Positions 1 to 8,058 of a DNA stretch of 64,000 nt are shown here, in pieces. The position numbers and the translations under genes are program-made. Numbering within the stretch: the first letter of the stretch is position 1; the number at the start of each line of letters is the position of its first letter. Source of the stretch: Paraburkholderia oxyphila NBRC 105797 (GTDB lineage: Bacteria > Pseudomonadota > Gammaproteobacteria > Burkholderiales > Burkholderiaceae); NCBI RefSeq assembly GCF_000685075.1, contig NZ_BAYD01000044.1, forward strand, positions 18,087 through 82,086, read 5' to 3'. The notes under the pieces are model-generated. The model saw only the letters and a list, made by a program, of their open reading frames with translations, did not search any database and was not told where the DNA came from.

Positions 1-406
1 CGTCTTCGAGCAGGCGTGCGAGCGGCAGGCGCCCGCCCGCGCGATGGCTGATGCGCAGCGCCTCCTCCCAGCCGGCGATCACGCCCGGCACCGTATTGAC
101 CGCAAGCGGGCCGCGCGATGGAATGCTTTCGAGGTGACGTTCGGCATAGAACGCCGGCGTGGCGAGCGCCACGGCATAGCCGGCCGCGTCGATCGCGACG
201 GGCGGCTCGCCGGGCGCGGCGATGAGCCAGAAGCCGTCACCGCCGATGCCGTTCATGTGCGGATAGACGACCGCGATGGTGGACGCCGCGGCGATCATCG
301 CCTCGATCGCATTGCCGCCGTCGCGCAGCACCGAAAGACCCGCCTGCGCGGCAAGATGGTGCGGCGCCGTCACCATGCCGCGTGCCGATGTGAGCGTCTC
401 GATCAT
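1..406 (-). CDS. gamma-glutamyltranspeptidase-family protein, HpxW-like oxamate amidohydrolase candidate (partial, N-terminal 135 residues)
   Basis: Only the N-terminus is in the window; the gene runs off the left edge. The translation carries the start-of-family pattern of Ntn-hydrolase gamma-glutamyltransferases: MVTAPHHLAAQAG, the LRDGGNAIEA block at about residue 30 and NGIGGDGFWLI near residue 60. Its start ATG overlaps the stop of the upstream DUF1116 gene as ATGA, so the two are translationally coupled. In the Klebsiella hpx purine cluster a member of this family, HpxW, hydrolyses oxamate to oxalate and ammonia. Because the genes before it encode an oxamate carbamoyltransferase-like complex, the same role is a good guess here. 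The catalytic Thr lies outside the window, so autoprocessing cannot be judged. Confidence 0.85.
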   Translation of the reverse strand, partial: MIETLTSARGMVTAPHHLAAQAGLSVLRDGGNAIEAMIAAASTIAVVYPHMNGIGGDGFWLIAAPGEPPVAIDAAGYAVALATPAFYAERHLESIPSRGPLAVNTVPGVIAGWEEALRISHRAGGRLPLARLLED

Positions 407-1851
407 GCTGCGCCCTCCGCGTAACGTTCCTCGAGTGCCAGCACCGCGCTGCTGAAGCAGTGCAGCGGGGCGCGCACGATGCCGGCGCCGATCTGGCCGA
501 CCCCGGCTTCGCGGTGCGCGATGCCCGTCGTGATCACGGGGCGGATGCCCGTATCGACGACCTTGCGCACGTCGATGCCCGTGGGCGAGCCGAGGAAGTC
601 GAGCAGCGGCAGCGACATCGCCGGATTGTGCGTCTCGGTGATGTGATACATCTCGCGCGAGTACGACACCGCTTCGGTCACGGTGCCGCCCACGAGCTGC
701 ACGAGCGCGGGCGAGGCGGCGAGCGACGCGCCGCCGAAGCCGGCGGTTTCGGCAATCGCGCTGTCGCCGAGATCGGGGTTCGCATCGTCGGCGCTGAAGC
801 CGGGGAAGTAGAGGCCGCGCGGCATGTCCGAGGCGGCTTCGAACCAGCGGCTGCCGAGTCCGCTCACGCGGATCGCGGTCGTCACGCCGTTGCGCGACAT
901 CGCCGTGACGATGCTGCTGCCTTCGACGCCATGTGCGGCGTCCATGGTCGCCTTGCAGCAGGCCATCGAGAGGTTCAGGAAGAACTGCGAGTTGGCGCCG
1001 ATGAAGTCGAGAATCTGCCGCACGGACTGGCGCTCGATCTCGCTCGCGACGAGCGGCACGGCAATCGCCGCAAAGAACAGTGACGTGGCCGCGCTGTTGC
1101 GGCTATGGACTTCGTCACCCATCAGCAGCGCCTGCGACTGGATCGGCTTGAGCTCGATGCCGCCGGGGATGGCGGCGAGCGCGATTTTGAGTCCCGGCGC
1201 GAGCACGCCTTCGATCCATCGCAGGCGGTCGAGCACCTCGCTGCTGTTGGCGCCGAAGCGCAGCACCTTGCCCGTGCCTTCACTCATGTTCGAGTACGCG
1301 TAGTTGCCGTTGGTCTCATTGCGCACGGCAAACAGCGGCATGGACGGCGAAATGACGCCGGACATCGGCCCCACGGCTGCCCGGTCGTGACAGGAGCCAA
1401 AGCGCACGCCACCGGCCGCGAGCAGCGCGCGCGCCTCGTCTTGCGTTTTCGCCCAGCCCTCGTAGAGCACCGCGCCGATCATGGCGCCCTGCATCGGCCC
1501 GCACATATCGGGCCAGGCGATCGGGGCGCCTGCGTGCAGCAGGGTGCGCTCCATGTCGGGCCACACGTCGCGTGCGTGCAGGATCACGTCGACCAGCACC
1601 GGCTGTGCTTCGATCATGCGCCGGGCCGCGAGCGCATTGGCCGCGTCGATGAGCGAGCCCGCACAGTCCGGGTCGGCGCGGTCGCCGGCGAGCCGCGCGA
1701 GCGCCCAGCCCACGGCAGCATCGCCGTCCGCGGGCGGGCGCCAGTCGAGCTGGAGCGCCGCGACGCCTTGCCCGGCCAGCGTTGCCGCGAAGCTTTCGAC
1801 CCCGACGTTGACGGCGGACAGCGCGCCGTCCAGCAACATCTTGTCCATCAT
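403..1851 (-). CDS. DUF1116 protein, AllG/YlbE-like subunit, copy 2
   Basis: This 482-residue protein belongs to the DUF1116 (YlbE) family. In E. coli the family member AllG is a subunit of oxamate carbamoyltransferase together with FdrA (AllF) and YlbF (AllH). It shares long blocks with the DUF1116 protein at 3718-5199, for example ISPSMPL, TMDAAHGV, RVSGLG, GDSAI and GAGIVRAPL, and by eye roughly half the residues match. The reading frame is open further upstream, but TGGAGA just before 1851 supports the ATG ATG there. It follows the DUF2877 gene by 14 bases and overlaps the next gene by ATGA. Two DUF1116 copies in one operon are unusual compared with E. coli; they may form a hetero-oligomer or have different substrates. 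Confidence 0.88.
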   Translation of the reverse strand: MMDKMLLDGALSAVNVGVESFAATLAGQGVAALQLDWRPPADGDAAVGWALARLAGDRADPDCAGSLIDAANALAARRMIEAQPVLVDVILHARDVWPDMERTLLHAGAPIAWPDMCGPMQGAMIGAVLYEGWAKTQDEARALLAAGGVRFGSCHDRAAVGPMSGVISPSMPLFAVRNETNGNYAYSNMSEGTGKVLRFGANSSEVLDRLRWIEGVLAPGLKIALAAIPGGIELKPIQSQALLMGDEVHSRNSAATSLFFAAIAVPLVASEIERQSVRQILDFIGANSQFFLNLSMACCKATMDAAHGVEGSSIVTAMSRNGVTTAIRVSGLGSRWFEAASDMPRGLYFPGFSADDANPDLGDSAIAETAGFGGASLAASPALVQLVGGTVTEAVSYSREMYHITETHNPAMSLPLLDFLGSPTGIDVRKVVDTGIRPVITTGIAHREAGVGQIGAGIVRAPLHCFSSAVLALEERYAEGAA

Positions 1852-1865
1852 GATTCTCCATTCGG

Positions 1866-2774
1866 TTATTGGATGCCGGGCAAGCTGCCCGTGATTGCCG
1901 TGATGAATCCGCTCAACATGTCCCAGCCCGAAGAGCTGCCAATCGCCGTCAGCTCGTGCGCGGCGAGCGCCATATCGAGGCCGTCGCGAGCGCTCCCGCA
2001 CGCATACGCGTGCACGGCGTCGGCAAGCCGGTGCAGCCGCGCGAAGCTGCGGCCTTCGAGCAGGTCGCCGAACAGCGCGGCCCCGATGGGATGACTCGCG
2101 AGCCGCGCCTGCGCGGCCAGCTGCCCGCTGGCTTCCTGCATGTCGCCGCACAGGACCCGCCGTGCAAACAGGGCGGCGCCGACAAAGTCATCGCCGGAAG
2201 GGGTGAGCCCGGGGCCCACACCGAGCAGCCGCGCCGATGCTTCGCAGACCTGATGAATGTCGCGGTCTGTAAGCGCGCGGGCGAGGCGGCGCACATGCGG
2301 CATGCCGAGATCGAGAGGAAACTCGAGCGCGACGCCGCTCAGCAGTCTGCCGAAACCTCGCGGCGAATCGAGGCGCGCTGCCTGCGCGAGCAGGACGAGG
2401 CCTGCCTCGCGCAGTGCCGCCACGTCGCGACAAGGCGCTTGCGGGCTCGGCGGATGCCATGGGCATTGGCCCTGCGGATCGAAGCGCAGCGGCAGACGGG
2501 ACGCGAGCGCCGCGTTGCCGGCCTGCGCGGCGAGCAGCACGGCGCGCGGATGCAGCGCGTGCGCGCCGGTGCCGGCCCAGATCAGCTCGCCAGCTGCGAG
2601 CAGATAGCCGCATGGCGCACTGCCCGGCATCGCCGTCGCCACGCCGCCGCTGCGCGAGAGTGCCGCGTGCGCCTTGTAGCCGATGCGCAGAATCGGGCCG
2701 ATTTGAACGACGGGGCCGCTGGCTTCGGTCCACGGGCGCGCCGCTGGCGCCGCCCGGGTTGCGAGCGTGCTCAT
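1866..2774 (-). CDS. DUF2877 protein, AllH/YlbF-like subunit
   Basis: This 302-residue protein has the family signature GVGPGLTPSGDDFVG near residue 210, a glycine-rich loop typical of DUF2877 (YlbF). In E. coli the family member AllH is the third subunit of oxamate carbamoyltransferase, which splits oxalurate with phosphate into oxamate and carbamoyl phosphate. The start ATG overlaps the stop of the carbamate kinase gene (ATGA), and the DUF1116 gene follows 14 bases downstream. The order kinase, DUF2877, DUF1116 differs from the E. coli order but the parts list is the same. No signal peptide or membrane segment is visible, so it is cytoplasmic. Confidence 0.87.
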   Translation of the reverse strand: MSTLATRAAPAARPWTEASGPVVQIGPILRIGYKAHAALSRSGGVATAMPGSAPCGYLLAAGELIWAGTGAHALHPRAVLLAAQAGNAALASRLPLRFDPQGQCPWHPPSPQAPCRDVAALREAGLVLLAQAARLDSPRGFGRLLSGVALEFPLDLGMPHVRRLARALTDRDIHQVCEASARLLGVGPGLTPSGDDFVGAALFARRVLCGDMQEASGQLAAQARLASHPIGAALFGDLLEGRSFARLHRLADAVHAYACGSARDGLDMALAAHELTAIGSSSGWDMLSGFITAITGSLPGIQ

Positions 2775-3721
2775 GGCACGATCCGCGTGCCGGCCTCGCC
2801 ATGCAGCGCGTCATACACGCGGTCGAGCGACGTGATGACGACCTTGCGTCCCCCGTGATCGAGATACTGCAGCGCGGCGGCGATCTTCGGACCCATGCTG
2901 CCGGGCGGGAACTGCCCTTCGTCCAGATACTGGCGCGCTTCGTCGGCACGAATCTCGTCGAGGAAGCGTTGGGTCGGTTTGCCGAAATCCAGCGCGACAC
3001 GCTCGACGCCAGTGAGCATGATCAGCGTCTCGACGCCGAGCTCCGCGGCCAGCAGCGCACTCGTGAAGTCCTTGTCGATCACGGCCGGCACGCCGTGCAG
3101 CCCGCCGTCGCCGTTGCGCACCACGGGGATGCCGCCGCCGCCCGCGGCAATCGGGATCACCCCGGCGTCCAGCAGCGCCTCGACCGCGGGGAGATCGAGA
3201 ATGCGCAGCGGCCGCGGTGACGGCACGACGCGCCGGTAGCCGCGTCCCGAATCCTCGACGAAGACCCAGTCGCTTTCCGCGCTCATGCGCTCCGACTCCT
3301 CCTGGCTGAAGAAGCGGCCCACGGGCTTGGTGGGATCGGCGAACGCGGGGTCGGCGGGATCGACCTCGACCTGCGTCACGACCGACGAAACCGGCGCGGC
3401 GATGCCATGCGCGCGCAGCACATTCAGCAGCGTCTGCTGCAGCATGTAGCCCATGCCGCCCTGCGAGTGCGCGACGCAGATGTCCATCGGCATCGGCGCC
3501 AGTTCGCGCGCCGTGCGGGCCATGCGGAACAGGATGTTGCCGACCACCGGGCCGTTGCCGTGCGTGAGCACCAGCCGATAGCCGCCTTCGATGATCCCCG
3601 CGAGATGTTCGCAGGCTTTCTCGATCAGCGAGAACTGTTCCTCGGCGAGGCCCTTGATGTTGGGCGGATAGCTGGCATTGCCGCCGAACGCGATCAGGAT
3701 GCGTTGAGAGTCGGTCGTCAT
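2771..3721 (-). CDS. arcC: carbamate kinase
   Basis: A 316-residue amino-acid-kinase-fold protein. It shows the N-terminal nucleotide loop ILIAFGGNA, the LTHGNGPVVGN block, the FFSQEE segment and the GSMGPKI block near the C-terminus, all typical of carbamate kinases, and the length is normal. The enzyme moves phosphate from carbamoyl phosphate to ADP, giving ATP, ammonia and CO2. Sitting between the DUF1116 and DUF2877 genes with ATGA overlaps on both sides, it is placed to harvest the carbamoyl phosphate made by the transcarbamoylase. E. coli has the equivalent kinase (YbcF/AllK) beside fdrA. No arcA or arcB is nearby, so an arginine deiminase role is unlikely. Confidence 0.95.
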   Translation of the reverse strand: MTTDSQRILIAFGGNASYPPNIKGLAEEQFSLIEKACEHLAGIIEGGYRLVLTHGNGPVVGNILFRMARTARELAPMPMDICVAHSQGGMGYMLQQTLLNVLRAHGIAAPVSSVVTQVEVDPADPAFADPTKPVGRFFSQEESERMSAESDWVFVEDSGRGYRRVVPSPRPLRILDLPAVEALLDAGVIPIAAGGGGIPVVRNGDGGLHGVPAVIDKDFTSALLAAELGVETLIMLTGVERVALDFGKPTQRFLDEIRADEARQYLDEGQFPPGSMGPKIAAALQYLDHGGRKVVITSLDRVYDALHGEAGTRIVP

Positions 3722-5199
3722 GAACGTGCTCCGGAGTGGCTGGCTTGCATGGCGGAATCGGCGGCGGGGTTCGCCGCGTGCGGCTGATCGCAGAGGGCGT
3801 GGAGCGCGGACGTGAAGCACGCGAGCGGCGCGCGCACGATGCCGGCGCCGATGATGCCCTTGCCAGGCTCGCGGTGTGCCGTCGCGGTGTTGATGACGGG
3901 CCGGCTGTTCTCGTCGAGCACGCGGCGCACGTCGATGCCGACCGGCGCGCCGACGAAGTCGAGCGCGGGCAGCGTAAAGCCCGGATTGCGCGCGATGGCG
4001 ATCTGCTTCATCTCGGTCGAGTAGCGCAGCGCGTCGGCGGGCGTGCCGCCGACGAACTGCACCATGGCCGGCGCCGCGGCCATGGCGAATGCGCCCAGAC
4101 CGGCCGTTTCGGTGATCGCGCTGTCGCCGATGTCGGGATTCGCGTCGGCCTCTGTGAAGCCGGGCAGATAGAGCCCCTTCGGCACCTCCGCCGGGCCCGT
4201 GAACCAGCGCTCGCCGAGCCCGCTCACGCGGATGCCGACCTCGACCCCGTTGCGGGCCATTGCCGTGACCATGCTGCTGTTGGGCACGCCGTGCGCGGCG
4301 TCCATGGTCGACTTGCAGGCGGCCATCGAGAGGCTCAGGAAGAACATGTCGTCCTGGCGGATCATCTTGAGCACGGCGGCGGCCGTTGCGCTGTCGAGGC
4401 CGCTCCTGGCAAGCTCGCAGGCGACCCAGCGCAGCAGGATCAGGCTCGCGGCCGTATTGCGGTTGTGCAGGTCGTCGCCCATGTGCAGCGCCTGGGCGAT
4501 GATGGGCTTCAGCGCGAGGCCATCGGGCGCGCCGCGCACGACCGCCTGCAAGGTCGGCGCCACGGTGTTCTCGATCCAGCGCAGGTGATCGAGCACCGGC
4601 TGCGAGTACGCGCCGAAACGCAGCGTTTCGCGGCCGCCGCTCTCCATGAACGGCGCCCAGGCGAGGTTGCCGGCCGTGCGGTTGCGCACGGCGACGAGCG
4701 GCATCGAGGGCGAGATGATGCCGCTCATCGGGCCGACCGCACCGTGCTCGTGGCACGGCGCGAATGCGACTTCGCCGCGGCGCGCGAGCGCTTCGGCATG
4801 CTCCGGCGAGCTGGCCCAGCCTTCGTAGAGGATCGCGCCGATGACGGCGCCGCGCATCGGCCCGCACATCTTCTCCCAGCCGATCGGCGGGCCGGCGTGC
4901 AGCAGCGTGCGGCCGAGATCTGGCCAGACCTCGCGTGCATGGAGCGCGACGTCGACCCACGCGGGCTCGGCGCCGATCACGCGGTTGACCGCTTCGAGGT
5001 TTGCCCGGTCGATCCCGGAGCCGAAGCACGCGGGGTCGTCCTTGTCGCCGGCGAGCTGGGCGAGGCGCCAGGCGAGCTCGGCGGACGCGTCGCCCGCGGG
5101 CTGCCAGTCGAGGCGCATGAGCGCCGCGCCGCCGCCCGCCGGGCCCTCGTCGAGGGTCGCGACGCCGACGCTGATCACGGAAAGAACGTCGTTGAACAT
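3718..5199 (-). CDS. DUF1116 protein, AllG/YlbE-like subunit, copy 1
   Basis: A 493-residue DUF1116 protein placed directly after fdrA (16-base gap) with AGGAG upstream of the ATG. It carries the same conserved blocks as the copy at 403-1851 (SMPLVAVRN, TMDAAHGV, RVSGLGERWF, IGAGIVRAPL). Its position next to fdrA matches E. coli ylbE, so this is the more likely true AllG counterpart. It ends with a longer alanine-rich tail, and its stop overlaps the carbamate kinase start as ATGA. Expected role: subunit of a transcarbamoylase acting on oxalurate or a related ureido acid. Confidence 0.9.
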   Translation of the reverse strand: MFNDVLSVISVGVATLDEGPAGGGAALMRLDWQPAGDASAELAWRLAQLAGDKDDPACFGSGIDRANLEAVNRVIGAEPAWVDVALHAREVWPDLGRTLLHAGPPIGWEKMCGPMRGAVIGAILYEGWASSPEHAEALARRGEVAFAPCHEHGAVGPMSGIISPSMPLVAVRNRTAGNLAWAPFMESGGRETLRFGAYSQPVLDHLRWIENTVAPTLQAVVRGAPDGLALKPIIAQALHMGDDLHNRNTAASLILLRWVACELARSGLDSATAAAVLKMIRQDDMFFLSLSMAACKSTMDAAHGVPNSSMVTAMARNGVEVGIRVSGLGERWFTGPAEVPKGLYLPGFTEADANPDIGDSAITETAGLGAFAMAAAPAMVQFVGGTPADALRYSTEMKQIAIARNPGFTLPALDFVGAPVGIDVRRVLDENSRPVINTATAHREPGKGIIGAGIVRAPLACFTSALHALCDQPHAANPAADSAMQASHSGARS

Positions 5200-5215
5200 G
5201 ACGAGGCTCCTGTCG

Positions 5216-6796
5216 TTATTGAGTGCTCGCGCACGACGCCACCGGCTCGTCGGCCGGCAGCATCGCGACGATTTCGGCCGCGAGCCGCGCGGCCTGCGTG
5301 CTGCCGCCCACGACGCGCACGCCGGCGTCTTCGAGCGTCTTCTGCTGAGCGGAGCGGCGCTGCGGATCGTCTTCGGTACCGCAGACGAAGCCGATGACCA
5401 CGAGTCCGCGGCCTTCGCTGCGCGCCGTGCGCAGCGCGTCGACGATGGCGGGGGCGTGCGCGCCAGCGGGGTCCGGGTGGCTGCCGTAGCCGAGCACGAA
5501 GTCGAGCACGATCACGGCGACGGACGGGTCGCGAGCCTCCTGGGCGAGGCGCTCGAGGCGCTGGCCGCAGTCGATCATCGGATGCGGCCGGCCGACCGTG
5601 AAGGCGTCGTCGCCGAGGTCGAGCGCGCAGTGGCCTTCGCTCTCGAGCGCGTTCGGCAGCGCGCAGGCGGGGTCGAGCGGCGTGTTCGAAAGCGTGCGGA
5701 CGCCCGCATCGCGCCAGATCGCCTGCGCCTCCGCGCAGAATGTGCCGCCTGAATAGAGCGCGCGCACATAGCGCTGCCCCGGCGCGAAGGCGGGCAGGCC
5801 CGCATGCGACGCGGCGTGTCCCGTTTGGGGCGCGGGCGCTTCTGCGCGTGCGAGCGCGACCGCCAGGTTGGCCGCCTCTTCGAGTGTTTCGACGAAGTGG
5901 ATTGCGCGGGACGGCGAAGTCTGGGCCCGCGCGCCGAGGAACAGCACGACCACGGGCTTGCCGAGCGTCTGCGCATACGTGATGAGCGCGTCCGCGACGG
6001 GGCGTGCCGGCGGCTTCGAGACGATCACGATGACCTCGGTTTGCGGGTCGTTCGCGAGGCGCTCGAGGCCCTGGCGCATGGTGCGGCCGCCCACCTGTTC
6101 GTAGACGTCGCGTCCGCCCGTGCCAATCGCCTGCGAAATGCCCTCGCCCTGGCGATCGATCTGGCAGGTCACCTCCTGAAGCCCGGTACCCGATGCCGCC
6201 ACGACGCCGATGCGCCCGCGTCTCACCACGTTGGCGAAGCCGAGCGGCACCCCGTCGAGAATCGCCGTGCCGCAGTCCGGGCCCATCACGAGCAAGCCCT
6301 TGCGTTGCGCGAGCTGCTTGAGCGCGACTTCCTGGTCGAGCGCAACGTTGTCGCTGAAGAGGAATACATTCAGCCCGAGGCGCAGCGCCTTGAGCGCTTC
6401 CGCGCCCGCATAGGCGCCCGGCACCGAGATCTGGGCGAGGTTCGCGCCCTCTGCGCTCGCGACGCCCATGGCGATAGAGCGCGGCTGCAGCGTTTCGCCG
6501 CCGCTGGACGACGACTTCACCGCTTCGCCTTCGAGCAGCGCATCGATCTCGCGGAACGCGGCGTCGATGGCCGTGGGGTCGTCGTCCTCGACCACGGCCA
6601 TGATGTCGTTCGGCTGCGCGGCGTCGAGTTCGGATTGCAGCAGGTTCGCCTGCGCGAGGATGTCCTTGTTGCCGCGCGTGCCCATGAGCAGGGTGGTGCG
6701 CTTGACGCCGATACGCGCGACGACCTGCTGGCAGATCAGCATGAGCGCGACCGAATCCTTGTACAAGTTCTTCCTGATTCTGGATTGAATGGTCAT
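5216..6796 (-). CDS. fdrA: FdrA/AllF-family protein, oxamate carbamoyltransferase subunit
   Basis: A 526-residue protein resembling FdrA, built of succinyl-CoA-synthetase-like domains. Visible signatures are DSVALM near residue 15, LLMGTRGNKDIL, the Rossmann-type block GLLVMGPDCGTAI and GVVAASGTGLQE. In E. coli FdrA is now known as AllF, a subunit of oxamate carbamoyltransferase. The open frame extends upstream to 6943, but similarity to FdrA starts at the methionine at 6796. It is the first gene of the operon that runs to the left edge and is divergent from a LysR gene. A box shared with a second operon lies 162 bases upstream. Confidence 0.9.
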   Translation of the reverse strand: MTIQSRIRKNLYKDSVALMLICQQVVARIGVKRTTLLMGTRGNKDILAQANLLQSELDAAQPNDIMAVVEDDDPTAIDAAFREIDALLEGEAVKSSSSGGETLQPRSIAMGVASAEGANLAQISVPGAYAGAEALKALRLGLNVFLFSDNVALDQEVALKQLAQRKGLLVMGPDCGTAILDGVPLGFANVVRRGRIGVVAASGTGLQEVTCQIDRQGEGISQAIGTGGRDVYEQVGGRTMRQGLERLANDPQTEVIVIVSKPPARPVADALITYAQTLGKPVVVLFLGARAQTSPSRAIHFVETLEEAANLAVALARAEAPAPQTGHAASHAGLPAFAPGQRYVRALYSGGTFCAEAQAIWRDAGVRTLSNTPLDPACALPNALESEGHCALDLGDDAFTVGRPHPMIDCGQRLERLAQEARDPSVAVIVLDFVLGYGSHPDPAGAHAPAIVDALRTARSEGRGLVVIGFVCGTEDDPQRRSAQQKTLEDAGVRVVGGSTQAARLAAEIVAMLPADEPVASCASTQ

Positions 6797-7100
6797 GTCC
6801 GTTCCCGTTAAAAAGGAGTGCATATCGATAGTGTGTCGAGCCATTCCCTGCAACGACACGCCGTAGTTCGACATCCGTGCGATGGGGCATCTATGTCGTC
6901 GAACAAAATTTACGAAGCGCCGGGGGGCCTGTCTACGCAGCAAGCGATATCGGGATTATTCATGCGGTGGATAGGCGGCGCGCGTGCGTGCGGCCGCATG
7001 GATTGGGACTTTACCTAGGCAGCATTTGCGCGCCGCATTTGCCACAATGCGACGATTCGCATGTTCCGTCCGTGCCGCTTCCCTATCCCGCAGCCTACCC
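6797..7100. promoter_or_regulatory. divergent control region between fdrA and the LysR gene
   Basis: A 304-base stretch without a gene. It holds the promoters of the fdrA operon and the LysR gene. The notable sequence is the box at 6958-6978, with ATGCGG at 6962-6967 and the inverted CCGCAT at 6994-6999. Nearer the LysR start, GCATTTGCG-type repeats occur at about 7021-7070. No convincing -35/-10 pair was assigned. Confidence 0.6.
6958..6978. promoter_or_regulatory. candidate LysR-type operator, copy 1
   Basis: A 21-base box with core TGCGGTGGATA. It matches the box at 14868-14888 at 19 of 21 positions; the differences are A/G at position 5 and G/C at position 17. A T-N11-A pattern (6959 to 6971) fits LysR-type sites. 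It lies 123 bases before the LysR start and 162 bases before fdrA. Confidence 0.6.
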
Positions 7101-8051
7101 ATGGACCTGTCATCGATCGACCTGAACCTGCTCGTAGCCTTCGACGCGATTGCCAAAGAGCGCAATATCACGCTCGCCGCAACCCGTATCGGACGCAGCC
7201 AGCCGGCCACGAGCGCGGCGTTGTCGCGCCTGCGCAAGATCTTCAACGACCCGCTGTTCGTGCGCACCATCAAAGGCATGCAGCCCACGCCCTACGCCGA
7301 GCAGCTGGTCGAGCCTATTTCGCGGGCGTGCGACCTGATTGCCGGTGCGCTGCAGGTGGATTGCGGATTCGACCCGCTCTCCACCACGCGCAAGACGTTC
7401 ACGGTCTACATGAACGAGATTGCCGAGGTCGTGTGCCTGCCGAAGATCCTGCAGCGGCTTCAGACCGTGGCGCCCGGCATCGGCATCAAGGTCAGCAGGA
7501 TTCCCGAGAAAGGGGCACATGAGGCGATGGCCTCGGGCGAGGTCGATCTGGCATTCGGTGTTTTTTCCAACCTGAAGGCGGGCTTTTTTCAGCAGCGGCT
7601 CTATACCGACCGGTTCGTGTGCATTGCGCGCGGCGATCATCCGTCCATCGGCGCGGCCCTGAGCCTGCAGGAGTATCTCGACGGCGTGCATGTCACGGTC
7701 GCGTCGACCGGAACGGGGCACGACACGATTCTCGAGCAGGTCCTGGCCGCACAGCACCTGGAGCGCAAGGTCGCGCTGACCGTGCCGCATTTTCTCGTGC
7801 TGCCCGTCGTCGTCGCGCAGACCAACGCGATCGCCACGGTGCCGTACCGCATGGTCTCGCCGCCGGTGTCGTTCCACAACATCCGCGTGCTCGAGACGCC
7901 CGTGCCGTTTCCGCAGATCGAGATCCGCCAGCACTGGCACGAGCGCTATCACCACGACGCGGCCAACAAGTGGCTGCGCCAGCTCATGGTGCAGCTCTTC
8001 AGCGACCCGCGGCGGCCCGCTGCGCGCGCGCCGCGGGCACTCGCCGCCTGA
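7101..8051 (+). CDS. LysR-family transcriptional regulator
   Basis: A 316-residue LysR-type regulator. The N-terminal helix-turn-helix is clear (LNLLVAFDAIAKERNITLAA, then SQPATSAALSRLR, residues about 7-55), followed by a periplasmic-binding-protein-like effector domain. It has the short start MDLSSIDLNLL common to NodD/LinR/NahR-like members, so 7101 is chosen although the frame is open from 6984. It is divergent from fdrA, the usual arrangement for a LysR gene and its target. Together with the box shared with the promoter at 14868, it is the best candidate regulator of both operons. The effector is unknown. Confidence 0.93.
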   Translation: MDLSSIDLNLLVAFDAIAKERNITLAATRIGRSQPATSAALSRLRKIFNDPLFVRTIKGMQPTPYAEQLVEPISRACDLIAGALQVDCGFDPLSTTRKTFTVYMNEIAEVVCLPKILQRLQTVAPGIGIKVSRIPEKGAHEAMASGEVDLAFGVFSNLKAGFFQQRLYTDRFVCIARGDHPSIGAALSLQEYLDGVHVTVASTGTGHDTILEQVLAAQHLERKVALTVPHFLVLPVVVAQTNAIATVPYRMVSPPVSFHNIRVLETPVPFPQIEIRQHWHERYHHDAANKWLRQLMVQLFSDPRRPAARAPRALAA

Positions 8052-8058
8052 GGCAGGC

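Noticed and set aside
2771..5029. 752-residue minus-strand frame containing carbamate kinase
   Set aside because: Only the part from 3721 down encodes the kinase; the upstream part is an out-of-frame shadow of the DUF1116 gene, not a fusion.
3736..5397. 553-residue plus-strand open frame
   Set aside because: It lies opposite the DUF1116 and fdrA genes, is Arg/His/Ala-rich and has no family likeness; a GC-rich antisense shadow.
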